Shown here: positions 38,093 to 45,927 of the stretch, one piece after another | How the letters are laid out: every line of letters starts with the position of its first letter | How positions within the stretch are numbered: position 1 is the first letter of the stretch | Source: a virus | Length of the DNA stretch: 52,941 bases | Direction: 5' to 3' (one strand) | IMG/VR virus record: IMGVR_UViG_3300018984_000007 | Span: 1 to 52,941 of that record | Position numbers and translations under genes: made by a program | The notes under the pieces: model-generated | What the model was told of the DNA's origin: nothing | Seen by the model: only the letters and a program-made list of their open reading frames with translations | The model's database searches: none

Positions 38093-38296
38093 TCACACCA
38101 GGAGCAAGCGACTTGCTAAACGGGAAACCGCAGCGGGGAGGGGTTCTGGGTTAACTCCGCAGACGCCACCCGGACAGTCGGAGCAGGGGAGGGTCGGGAA
38201 GCCCGCGTCCCAAGCGCTAGGGTCGTGGTGGGGGCGCGGATGACCGCAGTCGGGGCACGGGAGGGGAGGCAGCTTGCGGGGTTCGGCGTGTCTCAC
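38093..38296 (-). CDS. Small zinc-binding protein
   Basis: GTG 38296 follows AAGGAG with ideal spacing; the longer upstream frame is not used. The 67-residue product has CPDCGHPRPHHD and CSDCPGGVCG, giving two C-x2-C pairs plus His, a likely zinc ribbon, followed by an amphipathic helix (LPAAVSRLASRLLL). Unknown role. Confidence 0.6.
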   Translation of the reverse strand: MRHAEPRKLPPLPCPDCGHPRPHHDPSAWDAGFPTLPCSDCPGGVCGVNPEPLPAAVSRLASRLLLV

Positions 38297-38467
38297 GGTG
38301 GGCGCTCCTTCGGCGGGGGGGATCACGGTAAATCTGCAAAGGCTTGACCTTGGAAAGCTACTACCGGGGCCGCCAAAAGGGAAAAGACCCGGTTCGGAAA
38401 CGTTGACGGCTGGTTTCGAGATTCGCGTGGGGAGGGTCACCGTGAATCTTCGGTGGGGGGCCGATCT
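38297..38467. other. Short non-coding gap with a paired 14-base repeat
   Basis: Between two leftward genes. It holds two related sequences, ATCACGGTAAATCT (38322-38335) and GTCACCGTGAATCT (38436-38449), which could be operator half-sites. No gene or promoter is convincing here. Confidence 0.4.
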
Positions 38468-38497
38468 CACCGGGGACCCTTCTCAGGGTCCCCGGTG
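38468..38497 (-). terminator. Perfect 13-bp hairpin after the leftward GHDAR gene
   Basis: CACCGGGGACCCT pairs perfectly with AGGGTCCCCGGTG around a TCTC loop, just beyond the stop of the 38505-38861 gene. Likely the end of that single-gene transcript. Confidence 0.8.
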
Positions 38498-38504
38498 GGG
38501 AGCG

Positions 38505-38861
38505 TTAGACCTGGGCGTCTGCGAGAACCTTGGCGGCTGCGGCCTTGCCAGCCTCGCGGGCTGCGACCTTCGCGGCCTTCTCGGTTGCCTTGCGCTGCGC
38601 CGTCTCGTTGACGCCGAGCGCCTTCTCGCGGAGCTTGTCGGTCGGGAGCGTGGCCAGCAGAGCCTTGATCTCGTCCGAGCTGGTGGTTGCGGCGAGTGCG
38701 CGTCCGACCTGACCGGCGTGGCGTGCATCGTGTCCGCTGACGTAAAACGCGTCCTGCCGGACGGTTGCCTGTCCGCAGTTGCACTTGCAAGGGGTGGGGG
38801 TGGCGCTCGCGGTGGGCGCCTCGGTGGTGGCGACCTTCTTGGCGGCGGTCTTCGTGGTCAT
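38505..38861 (-). CDS. GHDAR-domain protein (paralogue 3)
   Basis: A 118-residue protein. ATG 38861 (MTTKTAAKKVATTEAPTASA) lies behind CCAAGGAGCACAAA; the open frame to 39038 crosses the promoter and is discarded. Residues about 22-50 hold CKCNCGQATVRQDAFYVSGH then DARHAGQVGRAL, matching paralogue 2 closely; LLATLPTDKLREKALG matches its LNELPSQKLRDKAYA. The C-terminus is an Ala/Lys/Glu helix. It is the minimal member of the family, with its own promoter and terminator beside the control region, so it may be a regulator of the late genes. Confidence 0.65.
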   Translation of the reverse strand: MTTKTAAKKVATTEAPTASATPTPCKCNCGQATVRQDAFYVSGHDARHAGQVGRALAATTSSDEIKALLATLPTDKLREKALGVNETAQRKATEKAAKVAAREAGKAAAAKVLADAQV

Positions 38862-38917
38862 TTTGTGCTCCTTGGCGGGTTTCGGGGGGAGGCTTCCCTC
38901 CCCTTCCTTGTAATACA

Positions 38918-38947
38918 AGTATACCATCTCCGGGGGGTATGGCGCAA
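38918..38947 (-). promoter_or_regulatory. Leftward promoter TTGCGC-N18-TATACT
   Basis: Read on the minus strand: -35 at 38947-38942, -10 at 38923-38918, spacing 18, start near 38911. Divergent from the 38995 promoter. Confidence 0.7.
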
Positions 38948-38970
38948 GTCCCGAGGGGTCGATGCCATGT

Positions 38971-38985
38971 GATGTGTGCCACATC
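38971..38985. promoter_or_regulatory. Palindrome GATGTG-TGC-CACATC
   Basis: Perfect 6-bp arms between the two divergent promoters. A looser form (GATGTG ... CCACAT) occurs near 39165-39184. Possible operator. Confidence 0.5.
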
Positions 38986-38994
38986 GTAGCATAC

Positions 38995-39023
38995 TTGTGC
39001 GTATGCGAGCGCTGTGCTAGATA
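38995..39023 (+). promoter_or_regulatory. Rightward promoter TTGTGC-N17-TAGATA
   Basis: -35 at 38995-39000, -10 at 39018-39023, spacing 17; the start at about 39030 lies inside the first twin palindrome, so that site can repress it. Probably feeds the packaging and head genes, or a short RNA, since the first gene begins 300 bases later. Confidence 0.65.
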
Positions 39024-39025
39024 CA

Positions 39026-39042
39026 ATTGAACGTTCAACTAT
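39026..39042. promoter_or_regulatory. Twin operator, left copy
   Basis: ATTGAACGTTCAACTAT, containing the 12-bp perfect palindrome TTGAACGTTCAA (39027-39038), overlapping the predicted start of the rightward promoter. Confidence 0.7.
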
Positions 39043-39062
39043 GGCTGCAAGTTGCGCTCGCA

Positions 39063-39079
39063 ATAGTTGAACGTTCAAT
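39063..39079. promoter_or_regulatory. Twin operator, right copy (inverted)
   Basis: Exact reverse complement of 39026-39042; palindrome at 39067-39078. Palindrome centres are 40 bp apart, close to four helical turns, so two dimers would bind the same DNA face. Confidence 0.7.
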
Positions 39080-39082
39080 AAT

Positions 39083-39323
39083 GTCTGCACATACGAGTAT
39101 GGTATGGCTATACATATAGGCTGCCTAGATAGGTTTTCACCAAAGCGCACGCAATAACAGCGCGTGATGTGAGCAACGCCACATATACCCCTACCTCTCC
39201 ACGGTTCCATGAAAACGTTTTCCTAAGGCACGGTCTCGAACTCGATCCCCCCTCCCCCTTCCCTGAGTAAAGTCTCCCCCCACATACTCCCCCACTTCTC
39301 GCCTTTCCCATCCAACCGTTGCC
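39083..39323. other. AT-richer non-coding stretch before the terminase genes
   Basis: About 240 bases without a convincing gene. It contains CTATACATATAG-like sequence (39107-39119), a loose GATGTG/CACAT pair, and a pyrimidine-rich tract of C-runs (39240-39310). A -10-like TACGAT (39328-39333) lies just before GTG 39339. Possible packaging start or long leader; I see nothing more definite. Confidence 0.4.
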
Positions 39324-39338
39324 GTGTTACGATGGGTC

Positions 39339-40187
39339 GTGCCCCCGCCTCCGCGTGCCAAAACCCACAACTGGCCTCCATTTGGTTATCAACGTTACCG
39401 CGCGAAGATCCTTCGTCCTCCGCCTTATGATCCTTTGATCCACCAGCACCGTCCCGAGTATTACCCCAAACCGGACTTCGGCCCTGAGGATGACCCGATC
39501 TGCGGCGCGCGAGACACGAAGCAGGGCGACGCCGATGGAGTCCGCGACAGCCAACGACCTCCAAACCAGCTTTGCCTACGTCCAGCTGGCAACGGAACAA
39601 ATCATCCGGGTTTCGGCCCTTGCTCGAAGCACGGCGGCAACACTGGCGCTGTCAGGAAGGGTGCAGCTTTGGACGCTGGCAGACATTTCATCGAGCGCAT
39701 GAAGGCGGAGATTACGATGTTTGGCGGCGACCCTGCTACTGTCACGATCACGCCGCAGGAGGCGCTGATGGAAGAGGTCCGCCGCTCTGTCGCCATGGTG
39801 CGGTATCTGCAATCGCAGATCTCAACGTGGAATCCTGCGGTTGGCGACATGGGCGCGCTCCCTACCCTGACCGATGAGACCTCTCTTGGCAGCGCCGCCC
39901 CAACGGACGCGGCGGAGTGGCTCCGGCTTTACCGCGAGGAACGCGCACATATGGTCCGCGTCTCAAAGATGGCAATCGACGCAGGTGTCAGCATGTTGAT
40001 GGTCCGCCTGGCCCAGGAGCAGGGGATGTTGGTCGCCTCTGCGGTCAAGCGCATCCTCGACAGCCTCCAGCTCTCGCCCGATCAGGCCGCTCTCGTTCCA
40101 AGCGTTGTCCCCAAGATCTTGGGCGAGATCTCACAACAAAGCTTCCCGGTCAACAGTCCGGTTCTTGAGGGCGTGGTCCTGCGGTGA
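39339..40187 (+). CDS. Terminase small subunit-like protein
   Basis: About 282 residues from GTG 39339; GTG 39324 in the same frame is an alternative. GTG 39339 sits six bases after TACGAT, so the message may be leaderless. The first 110 residues are Pro-rich with a Cys/His cluster (CGARDTKQGD; LCLRPAGNGTNHPGFGPCSK) that may bind zinc. The rest is helical (ALMEEVRRSVAMVRYLQSQI; REERAHMVRVSKMAIDAG), the pattern of actinophage small terminases that recognise packaging DNA. It lies directly before the large subunit and overlaps it by 4 bases. Confidence 0.7.
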   Translation: MPPPPRAKTHNWPPFGYQRYRAKILRPPPYDPLIHQHRPEYYPKPDFGPEDDPICGARDTKQGDADGVRDSQRPPNQLCLRPAGNGTNHPGFGPCSKHGGNTGAVRKGAALDAGRHFIERMKAEITMFGGDPATVTITPQEALMEEVRRSVAMVRYLQSQISTWNPAVGDMGALPTLTDETSLGSAAPTDAAEWLRLYREERAHMVRVSKMAIDAGVSMLMVRLAQEQGMLVASAVKRILDSLQLSPDQAALVPSVVPKILGEISQQSFPVNSPVLEGVVLR

Positions 40188-42028
40188 CAACCCGAGGACC
40201 CTTGATTCCAAGCGTCCAGGGTTACGACACCCCAGGTGACCGGCATCCCCGCGCGCACGGCCTGCCTCCATTCGATGGGGGGTGGCGGTCCGGGGGTCCG
40301 GGGGTCGAGGAACCTGTTGACCCCTTCGCATTCGCGGCAACTATGTTCGCCCCGAAAAAGACTTATCAGGATGATCCGCATGGTTGGGTCACTGCCGCCC
40401 TCGGGGAGCACATGTGGTCCAAGCAGCGCGAGATCCTGTTGAGTGTCCGGGACGAACGTTACACAGCGGTCCAGTCCTGCCATGACGCCGGTAAGTCGTT
40501 CGTCGCGGCGCGGACGGCGGCCTGGTGGATCGCGAGTCACCCGCCTGGTGAGGCGTTCGTCGTCTCGACCGCTCCTACATCGGCTCAGGTCAGTGCCATT
40601 CTTTGGAGGGAGATCGGCAAAGCCCACCGTAAAGGTGGTCTCATCGGTTCGATTACCACAGCGGGTTACCCGCAGTGGAAGTTGGGAAGTGAGATCGTTG
40701 GCTACGGACGTAAACCGGCTGATCACTCCGATGCCGCGTTCCAAGGTATTCACGCCAGGCACGTCCTGGTCATCATGGACGAGGCTGGTGGTATTAACAA
40801 GACGCTCTTCGATGCAGTCGACTCCCTCGCTACTAACGAGTATGCTCGCGTCCTTGCCATTGGTAACCCCGACGACCCCACGTCGGAGTTCGCGCAGGTC
40901 TGCAAGCCGGATTCGGGATGGAATACGATCCGAATTGACGGACTCCGCACCCCAAACTTCACGCGGGAAGCGGTCGAAGGACTCGTCTGTCGACAGTGTC
41001 GCAAGATCGGAAGAACCGCCACCCTCCTCAGCGACCTCTTCGAAGCGGAAGGGCTCGCGTACTCCCAAGAAGAAATCCCCGAAGACGTAAAGCCGATGCT
41101 CTTGAGCCCATTGTGGGTTGAAGAGCGACTGCACCGTTGGGTCGGCCGAACCACCCACTCGAACGATATCGCCCAGCAGGCGGCCGGTTCGTCGCTGTTC
41201 GTCAGCAAGGTGCGGGGCTTATTCCCTAGTACGTCAACTGAGGGTATTATCCCGTTGGGTTGGGTCGAGTCGGCCATGGCGAGGTACCGGCAGTGGGTTG
41301 ACGACGGCAAGCCCGGCCTTGCGGGCAAGACCAGCTTTGGGGTCGACGTGGCACGTGGTGGGGAAGACGAATCTTGCATCGCCGGTCGCACCGGTCACAT
41401 CCTACACTTCATCTCGAAGTACCCCTCGGCGGACACCATGGACACCGTTAGTTTCGTTGAAGCGAAGTTGCGGCCCTACACCGCCACGGAGGATGCCACC
41501 GCTATCGTCGACACCATCGGCGTTGGAGCCGGTGTCTACGATCGACTGCGCGAGATGAACTACCCGGTCATGCCGTTCACCGCGTCTGGCAAGGCGGCTG
41601 GTCTGTCTGACCGCAGCGGCGAGTTCACTTTCACTAACCTGCGCGCTGCTGCCTGGTGGAACATGCGCGAAATGCTGGACCCGTCGCGCGGTTCAAAGGT
41701 CATGCTTCTGGACGACGAGATTCTCAAGGCGGATTTGACTTCGCCACGATGGTTCAATCGACCCGGAGGCAAGATCCAGGTCGAGTTGAAGGACGAGATC
41801 CGCAAGCGGTTGGGTCGTTCAACGGACGCCGGAGACGCTGTGGTCATGGCGTTTTTTAGCGAGCTAGGCGCTATGGATGGGCAGGGCGACCCTTCTGCTG
41901 TACAATGGTACGGACCGGACGAGCAGGAACTGATGACAGTACATCGTTGGGTCGATGACCACGATGGATGGGACGTTAACCCGGACGTCAATCTCGGATG
42001 GGATGGACTTAAATGGCGAGGGCAGTAG
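40184..42028 (+). CDS. Terminase large subunit
   Basis: A 614-residue protein from GTG 40184, overlapping the small subunit stop. ATPase: Walker A-like CHDAGKS (about residues 100-106) and Walker B VLVIMDEAG (about 193-201), with a coupling motif in VLAIGNPDDPTSEF. Nuclease: first Asp in SFGVDVARGGEDES, a later acidic pair around TAIVDTIGVGAG, and DAGDAVVMAFF near the C-terminus. It cuts and pumps genome DNA into the prohead. Minus- and plus-oriented dispersed motif copies (41013-41026 and 40281-40289) lie in it. Confidence 0.9.
   Translation: MTTRGPLIPSVQGYDTPGDRHPRAHGLPPFDGGWRSGGPGVEEPVDPFAFAATMFAPKKTYQDDPHGWVTAALGEHMWSKQREILLSVRDERYTAVQSCHDAGKSFVAARTAAWWIASHPPGEAFVVSTAPTSAQVSAILWREIGKAHRKGGLIGSITTAGYPQWKLGSEIVGYGRKPADHSDAAFQGIHARHVLVIMDEAGGINKTLFDAVDSLATNEYARVLAIGNPDDPTSEFAQVCKPDSGWNTIRIDGLRTPNFTREAVEGLVCRQCRKIGRTATLLSDLFEAEGLAYSQEEIPEDVKPMLLSPLWVEERLHRWVGRTTHSNDIAQQAAGSSLFVSKVRGLFPSTSTEGIIPLGWVESAMARYRQWVDDGKPGLAGKTSFGVDVARGGEDESCIAGRTGHILHFISKYPSADTMDTVSFVEAKLRPYTATEDATAIVDTIGVGAGVYDRLREMNYPVMPFTASGKAAGLSDRSGEFTFTNLRAAAWWNMREMLDPSRGSKVMLLDDEILKADLTSPRWFNRPGGKIQVELKDEIRKRLGRSTDAGDAVVMAFFSELGAMDGQGDPSAVQWYGPDEQELMTVHRWVDDHDGWDVNPDVNLGWDGLKWRGQ
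41013..41026 (-). repeat. Dispersed motif on minus strand (GAACCGCCACCCTC)
   Basis: Reads GAGGGTGGCGGTTC on the minus strand, inside the large terminase gene. Confidence 0.65.
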
Positions 42029-43458
42029 CGGGTGTCCCAGGCGTTGTAGATATCACGCACCTTCTCGACAGGGAAGATGGTTCCGCGTTCGACCACGACA
42101 CCATGTTGTTCAACGCGTACAACGAGGGTGCCGTCTTCAACTACGACCGAGGTTCGATCTCGGAGTTGAATGCAATGTTCGAGCGGGACGGCAAGGCGGA
42201 GACGCTGCGTCAAGTCCTGACCCTCCCGATCCGACAGGCTCCTTGGACGATCCGCAAGGGTCCGGCCGAGTCGAGCGCTGTCGAGCTGGTTGAGCGGGTT
42301 CTGTCGAACCCGGCCAACAACGGTGGAATGTCGACCCCGATGGGTCTGATCATCGCGCAAATGTGTCAGGCGATCGTTTATCGTAAGACTTACTTCGAGA
42401 AGGTCTTCACCGAGCGCGACGGTAAGATCATCTACGACAAGTTGGCCTGGCGTCCTCCGCAGACCTGCGCGATTGTCCGTGACCCAAAGAACGCGGCGTT
42501 TAAGGGGTTCAAGCAGCAGCCGATCCGGCTGGAGGACACCGAAGAGATCGAGATCCCTCCTCAGCGGGCTTTCGTTTACATTCATGGAACTGACAGGAAC
42601 CCGCTCGAAGGCAAGTCCGACATGGACATCACCTACTGGGCGTACATCACCAAGCAGAAGATCCGGTTCCTGTGGTACCAGTTCCTGGAGGGCCAGTCGC
42701 TCCCCAAGACGATCGTCCGAGCCCGCACCGAAACCGACGCGAATCGCGCCGCACAGAAGATCATTCAGCTCAAGCAGGGTGGCGTGGTCGGGATGACCGA
42801 CGCGATCACCACAGATGTTCTGGAGAGCAGCGGCAAGGGTGCTGACCAGTTCAAGGCGGCACTCCAGTGGCTCGACGCTGAGGCTTCTGGTTCCGTCCTG
42901 GCCGGGTTCACCGACCTCGGGGCAGCTGCGGTCGGCGGTACCGGGTCGTTCGCGTTGTCGAAGGACCAGACGGACTTCTTCCTGATGTCGCGTCAGGCGG
43001 TTGCGCGGGACATGGCGGACGCTCTCAATCAGTTCGTGATCCCCGACCTGGTTCACTACAACTTCGGGCCGGATGCTCGCAGCCCCGAGATCGAAATCGG
43101 ACCCATCACGCAGGACGACGCGAGTCTCGCGATCGGCCTTCTGCAGGCCGTTTCGGTCACGGAGTCGCCCGTCTTGCCTCGCGAATTCTATTCGGAACTG
43201 ATCGAGAGGGTCGCGGGGTTCCTGGAACTGAACACGGCTAAGGTCCGGGAGGGTCTGGCCAGGGCTGAGGCTCAGGGTCGGGCAGCTCTGCCGGATGCGC
43301 CGGGGGTCGGGGCCATGGCTGGGGTTGTCGGAGGTGCGGCGAGCGCGATCACCAGGCAGCGTGAGCAGCGCGAACCCCGGAATGACGCAGGACCGCCACC
43401 CCGCATTGGTGCTCGGATGCCTCGTATCATGATCGGGTCGGGTGGTCCGCGTGCCTGA
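42013..43458 (+). CDS. Portal protein (DUF935/Mu gp29-like)
   Basis: A 481-residue protein from ATG 42013, overlapping the terminase end by 16 bases. It contains the features of portal proteins of the Mu gp29/DUF935 type: an N-terminal domain with LRQVLTLPIRQAPWTIRKGP, the IHGTDRNPLEGKSDMDITYW segment, then WYQFLEGQSLPKTIVRAR and a helical crown/stem with AVARDMADALNQFVIPDLVH. The C-terminal 70 residues are Gly/Ala/Arg-rich. It forms the dodecameric ring through which DNA enters. A minus-oriented dispersed motif copy lies near the end (43390-43403). Confidence 0.85.
   Translation: MARAVAGVPGVVDITHLLDREDGSAFDHDTMLFNAYNEGAVFNYDRGSISELNAMFERDGKAETLRQVLTLPIRQAPWTIRKGPAESSAVELVERVLSNPANNGGMSTPMGLIIAQMCQAIVYRKTYFEKVFTERDGKIIYDKLAWRPPQTCAIVRDPKNAAFKGFKQQPIRLEDTEEIEIPPQRAFVYIHGTDRNPLEGKSDMDITYWAYITKQKIRFLWYQFLEGQSLPKTIVRARTETDANRAAQKIIQLKQGGVVGMTDAITTDVLESSGKGADQFKAALQWLDAEASGSVLAGFTDLGAAAVGGTGSFALSKDQTDFFLMSRQAVARDMADALNQFVIPDLVHYNFGPDARSPEIEIGPITQDDASLAIGLLQAVSVTESPVLPREFYSELIERVAGFLELNTAKVREGLARAEAQGRAALPDAPGVGAMAGVVGGAASAITRQREQREPRNDAGPPPRIGARMPRIMIGSGGPRA
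43390..43403 (-). repeat. Dispersed motif on minus strand (AGGACCGCCACCCC)
   Basis: Reads GGGGTGGCGGTCCT on the minus strand, at the portal C-terminus. Confidence 0.7.
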
Positions 43459-43768
43459 GACCCTGTTCATGCAGCCCGAGGTCCTCAAACTGGATATGAT
43501 GGTCACCCGAGGAGGTGGGTGGAGCCTCGCGTTGCTCGTCACAGATAACGCGGGGATCGGGCTGGACCTCACGGGAAAGACCGCCACCATCACGTTGGAC
43601 GGGACGGTGAGCTGGAATGCTTCGGTCGTCGGTTCCACGTTCGTTTGGGATATCCCGAAGACCTCGGTGGACGCTCTTACGATTGACAAGGTGGGGGTGG
43701 CGGTTCTTACCGTGGCTGACGGAGCTAACGTTACGGTTTGGGCCAAGGGTAAGGTCACGGTCCAGTAG
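43442..43768 (+). CDS. Small beta-rich structural protein
   Basis: A 108-residue protein; GTG 43442 or GTG 43451, both overlapping the portal stop. Strands alternate with short turns (LDMMVTRGGGWSLALLVTDN; KTATITLDGTVSW; KVGVAVLTVADGANVTVWAK), an Ig-like or baseplate-type fold. First of five genes between portal and protease that look like fibres or decorations. A dispersed motif copy (43693-43707) encodes VGVAVL. Confidence 0.6.
   Translation: MVRVPETLFMQPEVLKLDMMVTRGGGWSLALLVTDNAGIGLDLTGKTATITLDGTVSWNASVVGSTFVWDIPKTSVDALTIDKVGVAVLTVADGANVTVWAKGKVTVQ
43693..43707 (+). repeat. Dispersed motif GGGGGTGGCGGTTCT
   Basis: Near-ideal copy in the small beta-rich gene, read in the V-A-V frame. Confidence 0.8.
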
Positions 43769-44100
43769 TGGCGACGCTGAATCTGACACCTGGAGCCACC
43801 GTGAGGGTGGTTCAGCCGACTGTAGGCCTGGTGTCGGTTGTTCGAGGCTCGCGCTCCATCGGGGTGGTGGCGGTTCCTGCTGGCGCGTCGGCGGGTCTGA
43901 CCGGTTACGAACACGTGCAGTCGGTCCCGGCGTCGACTTGGATCATTAGTCTCCCGGCTCAGTTTCCCGCCAGACGACCCGCAGTGTCTTTGTACGTGAA
44001 CGACGAGATGGTAGAATCCGACATAGTTTGGTCGCCTGGGATCAAAACTGTGACTGTGACGTTCCCGTCGCCAATCGCTGGCGTCGCTGTAATCACGTAA
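43768..44100 (+). CDS. Small structural protein, unknown family
   Basis: A 110-residue protein from GTG 43768, overlapping the previous stop by one base. It is beta-rich with Val/Ser/Thr (GLVSVVRGSRSIGVVAVPAG; STWIISLPAQFPARRPAVSL; MVESDIVWSPGIKTVTVTFP). Such sequences occur in collagen-like or fibre-linked phage proteins. A dispersed motif copy is at 43866-43874. Confidence 0.6.
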   Translation: MATLNLTPGATVRVVQPTVGLVSVVRGSRSIGVVAVPAGASAGLTGYEHVQSVPASTWIISLPAQFPARRPAVSLYVNDEMVESDIVWSPGIKTVTVTFPSPIAGVAVIT

Positions 44101-44110
44101 GGGAGCCCCG

Positions 44111-45001
44111 GTGGCCAAGAAGTTCCTCAATGGCATCGATCTCAACAACCAGCGGATCGTTCTGGTAGCTTCTCCGTCCACGGGGACGGACGCGACCAAC
44201 AAGGACTACGTTGACAACTTGATCCAGGGTCTGTCTTGGAAGCAGGCGGTCCGTGTTGCCACCACGGCCAACGGGACTCTGGCTTCTGCGTTTGCCAATG
44301 GATCCGTCATCGACGGCGTTACCCTGGTCACTGGCAACCGAATCCTGATTAAGGATCAGACTACCCAGACCGAGAACGGCATCTACACGGTCAATGCGTC
44401 GGGTGCTCCGACTCGCGCAACGGACGCCGACACGGCGGCTGAGCTGGTCAACGCCACTGTTTACGTCTCCGAGGGTACCGTCAACGCCGATAAGGCGTTC
44501 ACGCAGACCGCGAATGCGCCGATCACGGTCGGCTCGACCAACCTCGCATTCGCCCAGCAGGGTGGCGGTACTGCCTACTCGGCTGGTAACGGTCTGCAGC
44601 TGTCCTCAACCACGTTCTCGGTTCAGGCCAACGGCTCGTCGATCGACGTTTCCGGCTCCGGTGTGCGGATCGCGGACGCTGCGGCTGGTGCCGGTATCAC
44701 CTCGACCTCCGGCGTGCTGGCAGTCGGTGCTGGTACAGGCATCACGGTCAACGCTGATGATGTGGCGATCAACACCTCAGTTGTCGTCCGTAAGTATGCG
44801 GTAGCAATTGGTGATGGTTCGGCCACTTCGATTGCGGTGACGCACTCGCTGGGTACTCAGGACATTACTTGGTCCGTTCGTGACGCAACTTCGCACGCGT
44901 TCGTCGAGACGGACGGAGTCGCCACCTCGACCACGGTCCTCACGCTCACCTTTGCGACGGCGCCGACCAGCGGTCAGTACCGCGTGGTGGTTCACGCCTA
45001 A
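44111..45001 (+). CDS. Fibre-like protein
   Basis: A 296-residue protein from GTG 44111 after GGGAGCCCC. The beginning (MAKKFLNGIDLNNQRIVLVA ... ATNKDYVDNLIQGL) is the signature of phage tail-fibre/tail-repeat proteins. Then come strand-rich repeats with NGIYTVNASGAPTRATDADT, a Gly/Ser/Thr-rich shaft, and a C-terminal segment (ITWSVRDATSHAFVETDGVA) that may form a trimeric tip. Its site between portal and capsid protease is unusual for a fibre. Confidence 0.7.
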   Translation: MAKKFLNGIDLNNQRIVLVASPSTGTDATNKDYVDNLIQGLSWKQAVRVATTANGTLASAFANGSVIDGVTLVTGNRILIKDQTTQTENGIYTVNASGAPTRATDADTAAELVNATVYVSEGTVNADKAFTQTANAPITVGSTNLAFAQQGGGTAYSAGNGLQLSSTTFSVQANGSSIDVSGSGVRIADAAAGAGITSTSGVLAVGAGTGITVNADDVAINTSVVVRKYAVAIGDGSATSIAVTHSLGTQDITWSVRDATSHAFVETDGVATSTTVLTLTFATAPTSGQYRVVVHA

Positions 45002-45477
45002 TGCCTCGGTTCCTGACGGCGATCAGGCACCTGGTTTCAACGGCGGACCCGTCGACTCCCACGCCGTCAGCAGGAGACGAGTATTTCAACTCAACCACTG
45101 GTGCCAAGAAGATTCACAACGGTACGGCTTGGGTTTGGTCTAGCGTATTCATTCAACCGTTCACGATTCAAGGTGCGCTGACAGTTGGTATCACCGGTCG
45201 CAAGCAGCGACTGTACAACCGGTCTGGTTCACCTTGGACAATCGTGGGTGCGGATCTGTACATTGCCACTGCTCCGACGGGGTCGGGGGTCACGGTTCAG
45301 GTGAACAAGAATGGTGCGTCATTGTTCACGTTGTCGGTAGCTGCGGCTGGTAACGCGGCTAACTCGGCACCCAACGCCGTTGTCGCTAATGGTGACTACC
45401 TTGATTTGGATGTTACGGCGATCGGTTCTACTGTTGCGGGGTCAGACCTGTCCTTCACGTTATCCATCATAAGTTGA
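45001..45477 (+). CDS. Structural protein, fibre-associated
   Basis: A 158-residue protein from ATG 45001, overlapping the previous stop by one base. The beginning (PSTPTPSAGDEYFNSTTGAK, KIHNGTAWVWSS) is a typical segment that attaches fibres; the rest is a beta sandwich-like domain (GSGVTVQVNKNGASLFTLSV; GDYLDLDVTAIGSTVAGSDL). Possibly the second part of a fibre or head decoration. Confidence 0.6.
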   Translation: MPRFLTAIRHLVSTADPSTPTPSAGDEYFNSTTGAKKIHNGTAWVWSSVFIQPFTIQGALTVGITGRKQRLYNRSGSPWTIVGADLYIATAPTGSGVTVQVNKNGASLFTLSVAAAGNAANSAPNAVVANGDYLDLDVTAIGSTVAGSDLSFTLSIIS

Positions 45478-45489
45478 GACGAGGAATCC

Positions 45490-45924
45490 ATGGCACGCTT
45501 TGCTGCCTCCGGTAAGACCCTGGCTACCGCCGCCAACAGCAATATCTTGTCGATTCGGTCGACCGCCACTCAGCGTGCGCGTGTTCTCGAACTGCACTTG
45601 TTCGCGGAGACAGCTGTTGCATGGGTCAACCCAGCCTTGTTCTTGACCACTGTGGTGGACACCGCTGGGACGGCTGTCGCCGGGCAGAGGGAGGATTCCG
45701 GGTCAGGTGCCCCGACGTGTGTTGTGTCGACGATTCCGACCGGTGGTACGCTCGCTGCCGTGGCCCATCGACGAGCAACGATTCCTGGGTCAGTCGGCCA
45801 GGGTATCATCTGGATTTGGCCGGACAGCGACCCGCTGCGAGTTCCACTGTCGTTGTCGATGCTGCTTCGTAATGATGGTGTCGTTGGACCTGCGATCACG
45901 TGGACGATCGTCTGGGACGAGTAA
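45490..45924 (+). CDS. Structural protein, unknown family
   Basis: A 144-residue protein from ATG 45490 after GAGACGAGGAATCC. It has beta-strand character (RARVLELHLFAETAVAWVNP; GQGIIWIWPDSDPLRVPLSL; GPAITWTIVWDE). No family recognised; position argues for a virion protein. Confidence 0.6.
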   Translation: MARFAASGKTLATAANSNILSIRSTATQRARVLELHLFAETAVAWVNPALFLTTVVDTAGTAVAGQREDSGSGAPTCVVSTIPTGGTLAAVAHRRATIPGSVGQGIIWIWPDSDPLRVPLSLSMLLRNDGVVGPAITWTIVWDE

Positions 45925-45927
45925 TCC

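Noticed and set aside
38862-39038. N-terminal extension of the third GHDAR gene
   Set aside because: Crosses its own promoter and the divergent promoter; ATG 38861 has an ideal ribosome site.
41560-44202. 880-residue minus-strand open frame
   Set aside because: Runs antisense over terminase, portal and fibre genes that have clear homology-type motifs and good starts; a GC-rich antisense shadow.
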